NCBI RefSeq assembly: GCF_014199325.1
Contig: NZ_JACIJJ010000006.1
Coordinates: 62,001 to 126,000, forward strand
From: Sphingomonas yantingensis
Lineage (GTDB): Bacteria > Pseudomonadota > Alphaproteobacteria > Sphingomonadales > Sphingomonadaceae
DNA length: 64,000 bases
Direction of reading: 5' to 3'
Part shown: piece after piece, positions 24,379 to 33,072 of the stretch
Layout of the letters: the number at the start of each line of letters is the position of its first letter
Position numbering within the stretch: position 1 is the first letter of the stretch
Program-made: the position numbers and the translations under genes
Notes under the pieces: model-generated
Database searches by the model: none
Told to the model about the DNA's origin: nothing
What the model saw: only the letters and a program-made list of their open reading frames with translations

Positions 24379-26885
24379 GCCCCGCCGCGCTATGGCGGAT
24401 CGCCCGCCGCGACCTCAATGCCGGGTTTCGCGGGCTGCGCCTCCTGTTCGTCTGCCTGTTCCTCGGCGTCGCGACGCTGGCGACGATCGGCAGCCTGACC
24501 GCCTCGATCTCCAGCGAACTGACCGCGCGCGGCCGGGTGATCCTTGGCGGCGATGTCGAGGTGGCGATGACCCAGCGAGAGGCGAGTGCGCCCGTGCTGG
24601 CGGCGATGCGACAGGGGACGACGGGTTTCTCCGCGACGATCCGGCTGCGCGCGATGGCGAACGGGCCGGCGCGGCCGGGTACGCCGGGTGCGGTGCTGAC
24701 CGAGTTGAAGGGCGTCGACGGCGCCTATCCGCTGACCGGCACGCTGCGACTGGCGAACGGTCGATACGTGCCGCTCGCGCCCGATGCGGTAATTGTCGAC
24801 CGCGCGCTGGCCGAGCGACTGCTGCTGCGCGTCGGTGATCCGCTCCGCTACGGCACCGCACGGTTTCGTGTCGCGGGGATCATCGCCGAGGAGCCCGACC
24901 GGGTCAGCGAGGGGTTCACGCTTGGTCCGGTAGCGATCGTGTCGCTAGACGGGCTCAGGCGCACCGGGCTGGTCCAGCCGGGCGCGATGTACGAGGCGAA
25001 GTATCGGCTGACGCTTTCCCCCACCGCATCGCCGACGGCAGTGGTCGATCGGCTGAAGGCGCGCTTCCCCGTCGAGGCGCTGGAGACCAAGACGCGTGAC
25101 CGGGCGGCGCCGGGGGCGGATCGCTTTTTCCAGCGCCTCGGCCAGTTCCTCGGCCTGATCGGGCTCGCTGCGCTGGTCATCGCCGGAATCGGCGTCGGCA
25201 ACGGGGTGGGCGCGTACCTGATCGCCAAGCGCGGCGGGATCGCGACGCTGAAGGTGCTGGGCGCCACCAGTCGCGATATCGAGCGGCTCTATCTGATGCA
25301 GATCGGCGCGGTGTCGTTGGCCGCGGTGGTCTGCGGGCTGGCAGTCGGGGCGGCGCTGCCCGCGGTGATCGTCGCGGCTGTGGGCGACCTGTTGCCGGTG
25401 AAGCCGGCGGTGGGCCTGCATCTGCTGCCGCTGCTAACCAGTGCGACCTTCGGGCTGCTCATCGCCTATGCCTTTGCGCTGCCGCCGCTCGCCCGCGCGC
25501 GGTCGATGCCTGCCGCTGCGCTGTTCCGCGAGGGCGTGGAGCGGCGGGCGGGGATCCAGCGGCGCACCGTGCTTCGGGTCGCTGTCGCTGCGGCGGCGAT
25601 CGTCGCGCTGGCGGTCGGCACGGCGCGCGACCCGCTGTTTGCCGCCGTGGTGCTGGGCAGCGTCGCGGGTGTGCTGCTGCTGCTCGCGGGGCTCGGCTGG
25701 GCGATCCGGCGGCAGGCCGCGCGAGTGCCGCGGCCGAAGGCGCCGCTCGTCCGGCTGGCCGTCGCCAATCTCCACCGGCCGGGGGCGCAGACGGGCGCGC
25801 TGGTCGTCGCGCTCGGCTTGGCGCTGACGCTGTTCGTGACGCTGGCGGCGATCCAGACCAGCCTCGATGCGGAGATTGCCCGCGCAGTGCCGGCCCGCGC
25901 GCCCGACCAGTTCGTGCTCGACGTGCCGAGCGACCAGCGCGCGCGGTTCGAAGCGCTGGTGAAGGCCGATGCACCCGAAGCGAAGCTCAACATCGTCCCC
26001 TCGCTGCGCGGCACGATCGTCGCCTATGCCGGTACGCGCGTCGCCGATTTGAAGGCGATCCCCGACGATGCCTGGTTCCTGCGCGGCGAGCGCGGCGTCA
26101 CCTATTCGGCGGCGCTGCCGCAGGGGAGCGTGCTGAGCGCGGGCGAATGGTGGCCCGCCGGTTATGCCGGCCCGCCGCTCGTTTCGCTGGACCGCGAGGC
26201 CGCAAAGACGCTGGGGCTGAAGGTCGGCGACACGATGACGGTCAGCGTGCTCGGGCGCGAGATCGAGGCACGGATCGCCAACCTGCGCGAGATTCACTGG
26301 GAGACGCTGGGCTTCAACTACATCATGGTCTTCTCGCCCAACACCCTCGCCGCGGCGCCGCATAGCCTGACCGCGACGATCGAGATGGACGACCGTCATC
26401 AGGGCGCCGTGACGCGCGCGCTGCTCGCCGCCTTCCCGTCGGCCTCGATCATCGCGACGCGCGAGATCATCGGACAGGTGCGCACGATCCTCGACCAGAT
26501 GGCGGCGGCGATCCTGCTCTCCGCCTCGGTCGCGATCCTCGCGGGTATCGCCGTGCTGGTGGGCGCGATCGCCGCCAGCCGGGCCGCGCGGACCTATGAC
26601 AGCACGATCCTGAAAACGCTGGGCGCGACGCGCGGACAGGTGCTGGGCGCTCAGGCGATCGAGTACGCGCTGCTCGCCGGCGTGCTCGCGCTGCTGGCGC
26701 TCGGTCTTGGCGGCGGGGCGGCGTGGTTCGTCATCGTGCGCGTGTTCGACTTCGGCTGGGCGCCCGACTGGGGCGTGGTGCTGGGGACGCTGGGCGCGGG
26801 GGCGTTCCTGACGCTCGGCATCGGGCTTGCCGGAAGCTGGCCGGTGCTGTCGGCGCGTCCCGCAGCGGTACTCCGGCGCCTCTGA
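24375..26885 (+). CDS. ybbP: ABC transporter permease, FtsX-like (YbbP-like)
   Basis: This 836-residue inner-membrane protein has the type VII exporter topology: an N-terminal helix (residues about 22-44), a long periplasmic domain, three helices around residues 255-375, further helices around 400-500, a second large periplasmic domain and three C-terminal helices from about 715. FtsX patterns are seen in both halves (ILKTLGATRGQVLGAQAIEY near the end, GIATLKVLGATSRDIERLY in the middle). Start TTG 24375, overlapping the ybbA stop as TTGA. Confidence 0.93.
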   Translation: MSPAALWRIARRDLNAGFRGLRLLFVCLFLGVATLATIGSLTASISSELTARGRVILGGDVEVAMTQREASAPVLAAMRQGTTGFSATIRLRAMANGPARPGTPGAVLTELKGVDGAYPLTGTLRLANGRYVPLAPDAVIVDRALAERLLLRVGDPLRYGTARFRVAGIIAEEPDRVSEGFTLGPVAIVSLDGLRRTGLVQPGAMYEAKYRLTLSPTASPTAVVDRLKARFPVEALETKTRDRAAPGADRFFQRLGQFLGLIGLAALVIAGIGVGNGVGAYLIAKRGGIATLKVLGATSRDIERLYLMQIGAVSLAAVVCGLAVGAALPAVIVAAVGDLLPVKPAVGLHLLPLLTSATFGLLIAYAFALPPLARARSMPAAALFREGVERRAGIQRRTVLRVAVAAAAIVALAVGTARDPLFAAVVLGSVAGVLLLLAGLGWAIRRQAARVPRPKAPLVRLAVANLHRPGAQTGALVVALGLALTLFVTLAAIQTSLDAEIARAVPARAPDQFVLDVPSDQRARFEALVKADAPEAKLNIVPSLRGTIVAYAGTRVADLKAIPDDAWFLRGERGVTYSAALPQGSVLSAGEWWPAGYAGPPLVSLDREAAKTLGLKVGDTMTVSVLGREIEARIANLREIHWETLGFNYIMVFSPNTLAAAPHSLTATIEMDDRHQGAVTRALLAAFPSASIIATREIIGQVRTILDQMAAAILLSASVAILAGIAVLVGAIAASRAARTYDSTILKTLGATRGQVLGAQAIEYALLAGVLALLALGLGGGAAWFVIVRVFDFGWAPDWGVVLGTLGAGAFLTLGIGLAGSWPVLSARPAAVLRRL

Positions 26886-26948
26886 TTAACCGCCGCGGCA
26901 GGGCGGCGCGGGTGATAGATGGTGCGGGGAATCAAAAAGGATGTCCCC

Positions 26949-27872
26949 ATGCGCCACATCGCCGCGCTGCTTGCCGCCACGCTTCTTGCCGCGCCCGCCC
27001 TCAGCCAGGGCGGCGGGCCGTATCAGGTCGAGGGCGGCCGCACCTATTCGAGCCTTCAGGACGCGGTGAATGCGATCGGCGGCGGCACGGGAACGATCCG
27101 CATCGCGCCGGGCCGCTACCGCGACTGCGCAGTGCAGGAAGCCGGCCGCATCGCCTTCGTCGCGGAGCCCGGCAAGGTCGTGTTCGACGGCGCGATCTGT
27201 GAGGGCAAGGCGACGCTCGTCCTGCGGGGCAAGGGCGCGAAGGTCGACGGCATCGTCTTCACCCGCACCTTCGTCCCCGACGGCAACGGCGCGGGCATCC
27301 GCATCGAGACGGGCAATCTGGAGGTCGTGAACACGATGTTCGTCGACGGCCAGTGCGGCATCCTGTCGGCCGAGGACCCGTCCTCGACGATTAGCGTGGA
27401 CAAGACGACGTTCGCGCGGCTGGGCAAGCATCCTGACGGGACCGGCGCGCACGCGCTCTACATCGGCAATTATGGCGGGCTTCGCGTAACGCGCAGCCGG
27501 TTCGAGCAGGGGACCGGCGGCCATTACGTGAAGAGCCGCGCGCCGCGGGTCGAGATCGTCGACAACAGCTTCGACGACAGCCGTGGGCATACGACCAACT
27601 ACATGATCGACCTGTCCAACGGCGCGGCGGGCCGCATCGCCGACAACAGCTTCGTCCAGGGGCCGGACAAAGAGAACTACTCGACGATGATCGCCGTGGC
27701 GGCGGAGGGCGTGCACCATTCGTCGCGCGGACTGGTGGTCGAGAACAACCGCGCGAGCCTGGCACCGACGTTCAAGGAATCGACGACGTTCGTCGGCGAT
27801 TGGGCGAAGGACGGGGTGACGGTCCGCGGCAACATCCTCGCGCCGCGCATCAAGGAATATGCGACCCGCTAG
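26949..27872 (+). CDS. Exported right-handed parallel beta-helix protein
   Basis: This 307-residue protein has a signal peptide (MRHIAALLAATLLAAPALS, cleavage after ALS) and then short strand-turn repeats typical of pectate-lyase-like beta-helices (TYSSLQDAVNAI, GTIRIAPGRYRD, IRIETGNLEVVNTMFVDGQ, LRVTRSRFEQG, VEIVDNSFDDS). Such proteins often bind or cleave polysaccharides, but no catalytic set is obvious. ATG 26949 has AAGGAT ten bases upstream. It converges with the asparagine-synthetase-like gene, stops overlapping by four bases. Confidence 0.85.
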   Translation: MRHIAALLAATLLAAPALSQGGGPYQVEGGRTYSSLQDAVNAIGGGTGTIRIAPGRYRDCAVQEAGRIAFVAEPGKVVFDGAICEGKATLVLRGKGAKVDGIVFTRTFVPDGNGAGIRIETGNLEVVNTMFVDGQCGILSAEDPSSTISVDKTTFARLGKHPDGTGAHALYIGNYGGLRVTRSRFEQGTGGHYVKSRAPRVEIVDNSFDDSRGHTTNYMIDLSNGAAGRIADNSFVQGPDKENYSTMIAVAAEGVHHSSRGLVVENNRASLAPTFKESTTFVGDWAKDGVTVRGNILAPRIKEYATR

Positions 27873-29614
27873 GCCAGCCGTCCGCCCAGCCACGTTCCCA
27901 GATATTCGAGCGCCGCGAGCCGCCGCCACACCGCACTGTCTGCGACGCGCTCGACCGCGAAGAAGCGCGCCATCAGCGGCATCCGCAAGTCGATGACGCG
28001 GCGCATATAGTCCGCCTCCAGCAGCCCGCCATGCTCGTCGCCCATGGGCCTCAGCCGCCGCTGGAGCGCGTAGCTGCGCTGGCGCAGCCAGGTGGGCCGC
28101 ACGCGCGACGACCATTCCGACCGGCGGTGGCGCTTGTCCGGCCCGCTCGCGAAATCATGGCCATAGGCGGAGGGCTGCGCCGCCAGCACCGGGTCGATCG
28201 CGGTCAGCAGCGCGCTCTCGAACGCGCCCGCCTGCTTGAGCGCCATCGGCAGCTTCATCGCCTCCCCCACGACATGCTGGTCGAGGAACGGCATCGCATA
28301 GGCGCCCTGCCGCGATTCGAGGCTGATCTCGCGCCCGAACAGCGAGCGACAGCGCACGCGGGGATAGGCGTGCTCGATCCACTGGCGCGACAGGCGCGCG
28401 ATGGGCGAGGGCGCACCGAGCGCGTCGGCGATTTTGCCCTCGATCGTTTCGAGAAACGCACCGGCATCGAACAGCGCGGTCGCGTCGCGCGGGTCGAAGC
28501 GCGCGAAGAAGCTGCGCGCCACCGTCCGCGCACTGAGTGGCCGGTCGGGCAGGAAGAAGAAGTCGCGCCACACCTCGCCGCATCCGCCCGAGGCGGCGAG
28601 CCCGCCGCCCGCGTGCCGCTTGTTGCGCGCCCACACCGCGCCGCCATTGTCGAAGATGTTGCCGAAGGTGGGCAGCGCGTCCCACGCTCTGAAATTGGCC
28701 TCCACCACCGCCGGAAATGCCTCGGGCGTCGGCGAGAAGACGCCATCCTTGTCCACCCATTCGACGCCGAAGCCGAGCGCGGCGGCCATCGCCTCGGCGA
28801 TCACCACGTCCTCGTCATCGCGAGTGCCGTAGACATAGAGCGCGGGATCGACTCCCTCTGCTCGGAGCGCGGCGAGGAGCAGGCGCGAATCGAGGCCGCC
28901 CGACAGCGGCGCATGGACGGTGCGGAAATGGCCGAGATGCGCGGTGAGCGTATCGGCAAGCGCCTTGCGGTGGCGCCCGATGCGGTCGGCGAGCGGCTCT
29001 TCGCTGGCGATATCGGGGAGCGGGCGGTCGTAGCGATGCCGGACGACGCCCTCGCGCGTCAGCTCGATCACCATGCCGGGGCCGAGCGTCTTCAGCCCGG
29101 CGAACACCGTGTCGTCGCCGATGGGGACGACGTTGAACGCGTATTCGTACACGCCCTGTGCGTCGAACGACACGCGCGGCAGCGAGACGAGCGCGGCAGT
29201 GAGCGAGGTCGAGAACAGCGTGTCGCCGGTGTCGTGGTGCAACTGATGCGCGGCGAACCAGTCGCAGAAGACCCATGCCCGCCCGTCCTTGACGATCAGC
29301 GCGCTGAATTGTCCGCCAAGCCGCGCCCAGTCGGGATCGCCGCCCCGATAGTCGTCGAGCAGCGCCGCGAGCGCCGCGGTGCCGATCCGTCCGGCATAGG
29401 TGAGTGTGCCCGCGACCGCGATGAGGTCGTCGCCGACGCGGTGCCACGTCGCCGGGCCGCCCTGCACATAGCCGTAATGCATCCCCGTCCAGCCGGGGAT
29501 TGCGATCCGCGTCGGCTGGCCGAAGCCATGATCGGCGTACTGGCGCGCGGCGGCGTCGATCCGCTCGCGTGTCCGTTCAGGGTCGTCCGCGCGGGTCAGG
29601 TACAGGCCGGCCAT
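27869..29614 (-). CDS. Asparagine synthetase family protein lacking the Cys2 nucleophile
   Basis: This 581-residue protein has an N-terminal glutamine-amidotransferase-like domain (about 1-195) and a C-terminal ATP-pyrophosphatase domain with the PP-loop APLSGGLDSRLLL at about residues 237-249. It begins MAGLYL, so the Cys at position 2 that releases ammonia from glutamine is absent. It may use free ammonia, or form an amide or lactam as in lasso-peptide and beta-lactam synthetases. No precursor-peptide or protease gene lies beside it, and the 311-bp upstream gap holds only repeats. Real substrates are unknown. Confidence 0.82.
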   Translation of the reverse strand: MAGLYLTRADDPERTRERIDAAARQYADHGFGQPTRIAIPGWTGMHYGYVQGGPATWHRVGDDLIAVAGTLTYAGRIGTAALAALLDDYRGGDPDWARLGGQFSALIVKDGRAWVFCDWFAAHQLHHDTGDTLFSTSLTAALVSLPRVSFDAQGVYEYAFNVVPIGDDTVFAGLKTLGPGMVIELTREGVVRHRYDRPLPDIASEEPLADRIGRHRKALADTLTAHLGHFRTVHAPLSGGLDSRLLLAALRAEGVDPALYVYGTRDDEDVVIAEAMAAALGFGVEWVDKDGVFSPTPEAFPAVVEANFRAWDALPTFGNIFDNGGAVWARNKRHAGGGLAASGGCGEVWRDFFFLPDRPLSARTVARSFFARFDPRDATALFDAGAFLETIEGKIADALGAPSPIARLSRQWIEHAYPRVRCRSLFGREISLESRQGAYAMPFLDQHVVGEAMKLPMALKQAGAFESALLTAIDPVLAAQPSAYGHDFASGPDKRHRRSEWSSRVRPTWLRQRSYALQRRLRPMGDEHGGLLEADYMRRVIDLRMPLMARFFAVERVADSAVWRRLAALEYLGTWLGGRLA

Positions 29615-29697
29615 AAGGCTGGCCTAGCGCGCCGTAGTTAACAAAGCGAATAGCGGCGAAGGAAGGGGCGGGTGCTGCGTCGTGCCTCGGCGGGGCC

Positions 29698-29794
29698 GTG
29701 CCCCGGCGAGGGTCGGGGTCCAGTTGCGATGGTTTGGCAGCGACACGCGACCCACGCCGCGTGCCCACCTGGACCCCGGCCTCCGCCGGGGCAC
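29698..29794. repeat. Palindromic element with GTGCCCCGGC / GCCGGGGCAC arms
   Basis: GTGCCCCGGCGAGGGTCGGG at the left pairs imperfectly with CCCCGGCCTCCGCCGGGGCA at the right, with inner GTCCAG / CTGGAC, giving a 97-bp imperfect palindrome. It is related to the element at 22893-22987 and directly precedes a copy of the second repeat family. Confidence 0.75.
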
Positions 29795-29825
29795 GGCAAG
29801 TGGCGGTCGTCGCTATTTCCCCATC

Positions 29826-29914
29826 GTCACCCCGGCCTCCGAGCCGGGGTCCCGCTTCTTCTTTGCGGGTCGCAGAAGGACGAAGCGGGGACCCCGGATC
29901 AAGTCCGGGGTAAC
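29826..29914. repeat. Dispersed palindromic element (GGATCAAGTCCGGGG type)
   Basis: This is an 89-bp copy of the family at 4858-4939. The left end is GTCACCCCGGCCTCCGAGCC, the right end GGATCAAGTCCGGGGTAAC, and the inner arms are TCCCGCTTC / GAAGCGGGGA. The left arm has diverged (GGCCTCCGAGCC instead of GGACTTGATCC), as though converted toward the neighbouring element. It ends 12 bases from the topA stop and may terminate topA transcripts. Confidence 0.8.
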
Positions 29915-29926
29915 GGGAAGGGGAGG

Positions 29927-32497
29927 TCAGGCGTCCTTCGCCGCCGCCTTTTTCGCCGCCGGTTTCTTCGCCGCGGCCTTCTTGGCAGGTGCCTTGGCCG
30001 CCGCCTTCTTCGCGGGCGCCTTCTTCTTCGCACCCTTCTTGGCCGGCGCCGCAGCGGCGCGGGCGTCGATCAGTGCGGTGGCTTCCTCCAGCGTCAGCGC
30101 ATCCTTGTCGGCGGTCTTGGGGAGCGTCGCGTTGGTGGTGCCGTCGGTGACGTAGGGGCCGTAGCGGCCCTCCATCAGCTTCACTTCGCCGCCGCTGGTG
30201 GGATGCGTGCCGAGCACCTTGAGCGGCGCCTGCGCCGCGCCGCGCGCGGGGCGTCCGCCACCCGCCGCCGCTTCGGCGAGTTTGACGACGGCGGCGTTCA
30301 TGCCCGTCTCGAACACCTCGGCGGTCGAAGTCAGGCGCGCATATTTGCCGGCATGCGCCAGATAGGGGCCGTAGCGCCCGATCGAGGCGGTGATCGGCTC
30401 GCCACTTTCCGGGTGCGTGCCGATCGTGCGCGGCAGGCTCAAAAGTTTCAGCGCCATTTCGAGGTCGAGGTCGCCGATGTCCTTGGGGATCGAGGCGCGC
30501 TTGGCCTCCTTGCCTTCGCCGAGCTGGATGTAGGGGCCGAAGCGACCCGATTTGCGCTCGACCGGCAGGCCGGTTTCGGGGTCGTTGCCCAGCGTCTCCG
30601 GCCCGGTGTCCTCGCCCGCCTCACCGCCTGGCTGCGCGAAGCGGCGGGTGTATTTGCACTCGGGATAGTTGGAGCAGGCAACGAACGCGCCGAACCGGCC
30701 GCCGCGCAGCGCGAGGCGCCCGTTGCCGCAATTGGGGCAGAGGCGCGGGTCGCTGCCATCGGCCTGCTTGGGGAAGAGATAGGGTTCGAGGAACTTGTCG
30801 AGCTCGACGGTGATGTCGCTCGGCTTCTGCTCCATCACCTCGTCGGTGCGCGGGCGGAAGTCGCGCCAGAAGTCGGCGAGCACCGACTGCCATTCGGCGC
30901 GGCCGCCCGAGACGTCGTCCAGCTCCTCCTCCAGCCCGGCGGTGAAGTCGTAGCTGACATATTTCTCGAAGAAGCGTTCGAGGAACGCGGTCAGCAGCCG
31001 GCCGCTTTCCTCGGCGAAGAAGCGGTTCTTCTCGACGCGGACATAGGTGCGGTCCTTCAGCACCTGAATGATCGAGGCGTAGGTCGACGGGCGACCGATG
31101 CCGAGTTCCTCCAGCCGCTTGACCAGCGACGCTTCGGAGAAGCGCGGCGGCGGCTGGGTGAAATGCTGCTCGGCATTGACGCCGTGCTTGGCGGGCGCGT
31201 CGCCGGTGCGCATCAGCGGAAGCCGGCGCGAATCCTCGTCGCCCTCGTCATCGCGGCCTTCTTCGTAGAGCGCGAGGTAGCCGGGGAAGAGCACGACCTG
31301 GCCGGTCGCGCGCAGCATGTGACGGCCGGTGCCGTCCTCCATCTCGACCGCAGTACGCTCCATGCGGGCCGACGCCATCTGGCTGGCGAGCGCGCGCTTC
31401 CAGATGAGGTCGTAGAGCCGGGCATGATCGCCCGACCCCGCCTTGTCCCGGCCGAAGTCGGTGGGGCGGATCGCCTCGTGCGCTTCCTGCGCGTTCTTGG
31501 CCTTGGTCTGGTACTGGCGCGGTTTGTCGGGGACGTAGCCGGCATCATAGCGGTTCGCGATCGCCGCGCGCGCGGCCTGGATGGCCGAGCCATCCATCTG
31601 CACGCCGTCGGTCCGCATATAGGTGATCGCGCCGTCCTCGTAGAGGTTCTGCGCGACCCGCATCGTGTGGCTGGCGGAGAAGCCGAGCTTGCGCGCCGCC
31701 TCCTGCTGCAGGGTCGACGTCGTGAAGGGCGGCGGCGGGTTGCGGGTCGCGGGCTTGGTCTCGACCGCGGTCACGGTGAAGCGGCCTTCCTCGACCGCCG
31801 CCTTGGCGCGCATCGCGGTGCCCTCGTCGCCGATCGACAGGCGGTCGAGCTTGTCGCCGTCGAACCGGGCGAGGCGGGCGGTGAAGCGGGTGCCGTCCGC
31901 CTCCATCTCGGCCAGAACCGACCAGTATTCCTGCGGCGTGAACCCCTCGATCTCGCGCTCGCGCTCGACGATCAGGCGCAGCGCCACTGACTGGACGCGG
32001 CCCGCCGACTTGGCGCCGGGCAGCTTGCGCCACAGGACGGGCGAGAGCGTGAAGCCGACCAGATAGTCGAGCGCGCGGCGTGCCCGGTACGCGTCGATCA
32101 GATCGGTGTCGAGCTCGCGCGGGGCCTTCATCGCCGCCAGGATCGCGGGCTTGGTGATCGCGTTGAAGGTGACGCGCTCGACCTCCTTGGGCAGCACCTT
32201 CTTCTTGGCGAGCACTTCCTGCACGTGCCACGAAATCGCCTCCCCCTCGCGATCGGGGTCGGTGGCCAGGATCAGTCGGTCGGCCTTCTTGGCCTCGTCG
32301 GTGATCGCCTTGAGCTGCTTTGCCTTGTCGGCGTACGTCTCCCATTCCATCGCGAACCCGTCGTCGGGGTTCACCGACCCGTCCTTTGGCGGCAGGTCGC
32401 GGACATGGCCGTAGGAGGCGAGGACGCGGTAATCGCCGCCCAGATATTTCTCGATGGTTTTCGCCTTGGCGGGCGATTCGACGATGACGAGCTGCAT
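29927..32497 (-). CDS. topA: DNA topoisomerase I (type IA)
   Basis: This 856-residue enzyme relaxes negative supercoils. It has the Toprim domain (VIVESPAKAKTIEKYLG at the N-terminus, ATDPDREGEAISWH), the active-site Tyr in ITYMRTDGVQMDGSAI, one Cys4 zinc finger (CPNCGNG...CSNYPEC) at about residue 590, and several topoisomerase C-terminal repeats (GRFGPYIQLGEG, IGRYGPYLAH, EGRYGPYVTDG). The last 45 residues are a Lys/Ala/Pro tail resembling histone H1 (PAKKAAAK repeats), common in alphaproteobacterial TopA. Start ATG 32497. Confidence 0.97.
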   Translation of the reverse strand: MQLVIVESPAKAKTIEKYLGGDYRVLASYGHVRDLPPKDGSVNPDDGFAMEWETYADKAKQLKAITDEAKKADRLILATDPDREGEAISWHVQEVLAKKKVLPKEVERVTFNAITKPAILAAMKAPRELDTDLIDAYRARRALDYLVGFTLSPVLWRKLPGAKSAGRVQSVALRLIVEREREIEGFTPQEYWSVLAEMEADGTRFTARLARFDGDKLDRLSIGDEGTAMRAKAAVEEGRFTVTAVETKPATRNPPPPFTTSTLQQEAARKLGFSASHTMRVAQNLYEDGAITYMRTDGVQMDGSAIQAARAAIANRYDAGYVPDKPRQYQTKAKNAQEAHEAIRPTDFGRDKAGSGDHARLYDLIWKRALASQMASARMERTAVEMEDGTGRHMLRATGQVVLFPGYLALYEEGRDDEGDEDSRRLPLMRTGDAPAKHGVNAEQHFTQPPPRFSEASLVKRLEELGIGRPSTYASIIQVLKDRTYVRVEKNRFFAEESGRLLTAFLERFFEKYVSYDFTAGLEEELDDVSGGRAEWQSVLADFWRDFRPRTDEVMEQKPSDITVELDKFLEPYLFPKQADGSDPRLCPNCGNGRLALRGGRFGAFVACSNYPECKYTRRFAQPGGEAGEDTGPETLGNDPETGLPVERKSGRFGPYIQLGEGKEAKRASIPKDIGDLDLEMALKLLSLPRTIGTHPESGEPITASIGRYGPYLAHAGKYARLTSTAEVFETGMNAAVVKLAEAAAGGGRPARGAAQAPLKVLGTHPTSGGEVKLMEGRYGPYVTDGTTNATLPKTADKDALTLEEATALIDARAAAAPAKKGAKKKAPAKKAAAKAPAKKAAAKKPAAKKAAAKDA

Positions 32498-32603
32498 GGA
32501 GGCGAACGGGTCCCTTACGTGTACGCGCGAGGATGGGGAGCCGTCCGGGCCGGCGTCAACCCGTCGAGAGTGGTGGCTGCCCACACGCATCGTTAACCGG
32601 GAT

Positions 32604-33065
32604 ATGCGCATTATCGTACCGATGTCTCCGTTGCTGCCCCCGATCGCGTCCTATGCGCGGCTGATCGGCGAACATGCCGAGATCGCGAGCCGTGCGGCGC
32701 GGCTGGCGACCGCGACCGCGCGCAGCGAGGCGGCAGCGGTGCGAGAGGCGCTGGACGAGCTGGCCGATGCGCTGATCGAACACCTTGCCAACGAGGATCG
32801 GGAGATCCACCCCCGGCTGATGGCGGCGCGCGACGGCGGCGTGCGGATCAGTGCGCAGGAAGCGCGCGTCCGCTACGAAACGCTGGCGGCCGACTGGATC
32901 GCGCTGATCGAGAAGTGGCCGTCGCCGCGCATCGAATCGGATCGCGAGGGGTTCGCAACCGAATCGGGTGCGCTGATCGAGCGGCTGTACGCTCGCATCC
33001 GCGACGAGGACGACCTTCTCTATCCTGCCGCACTGGCGAGCGGGCAGATGGCGTTGAAGGGCTGA
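32604..33065 (+). CDS. Hemerythrin HHE-like domain protein
   Basis: This 153-residue all-helical protein has His/Glu positions consistent with a hemerythrin-like fold: IGEHAEIASRAARL, IEHLANEDREIHPRLM and ARIRDEDDLLYPAAL. Such domains bind a di-iron centre and sense or carry oxygen or nitric oxide. The last His seen in canonical HHE proteins is not clear here (DEDDLLYP), so iron binding is an inference. ATG at 32604 or 32622. It is divergent from topA and its 3' end faces comM. Confidence 0.7.
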   Translation: MRIIVPMSPLLPPIASYARLIGEHAEIASRAARLATATARSEAAAVREALDELADALIEHLANEDREIHPRLMAARDGGVRISAQEARVRYETLAADWIALIEKWPSPRIESDREGFATESGALIERLYARIRDEDDLLYPAALASGQMALKG

Positions 33066-33072
33066 CGCAGCG

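Larger units (their letters stand above)
29615..29926. other. Intergenic gap filled by two palindromic elements
   Basis: These 312 bases separate topA from the start of the asparagine-synthetase-like gene. I see no coding capacity. Most of it consists of two repeat elements in series (29698-29794 and 29826-29914), leaving about 80 bases for the leftward gene's promoter. No clear -35/-10 pair stands out. Confidence 0.7.

Noticed and set aside
27869..29926. A lasso-peptide or other RiPP cluster around the asparagine-synthetase-like gene
   Set aside because: No precursor peptide, transglutaminase-like protease or transporter was found in the flanks; only repeats and housekeeping genes are there.
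29672..31990. A 772-residue rightward open frame opposite topA
   Set aside because: TopA has all catalytic and zinc-finger motifs. The opposite frame is low-complexity Arg/Gly/Leu with no domain signal.
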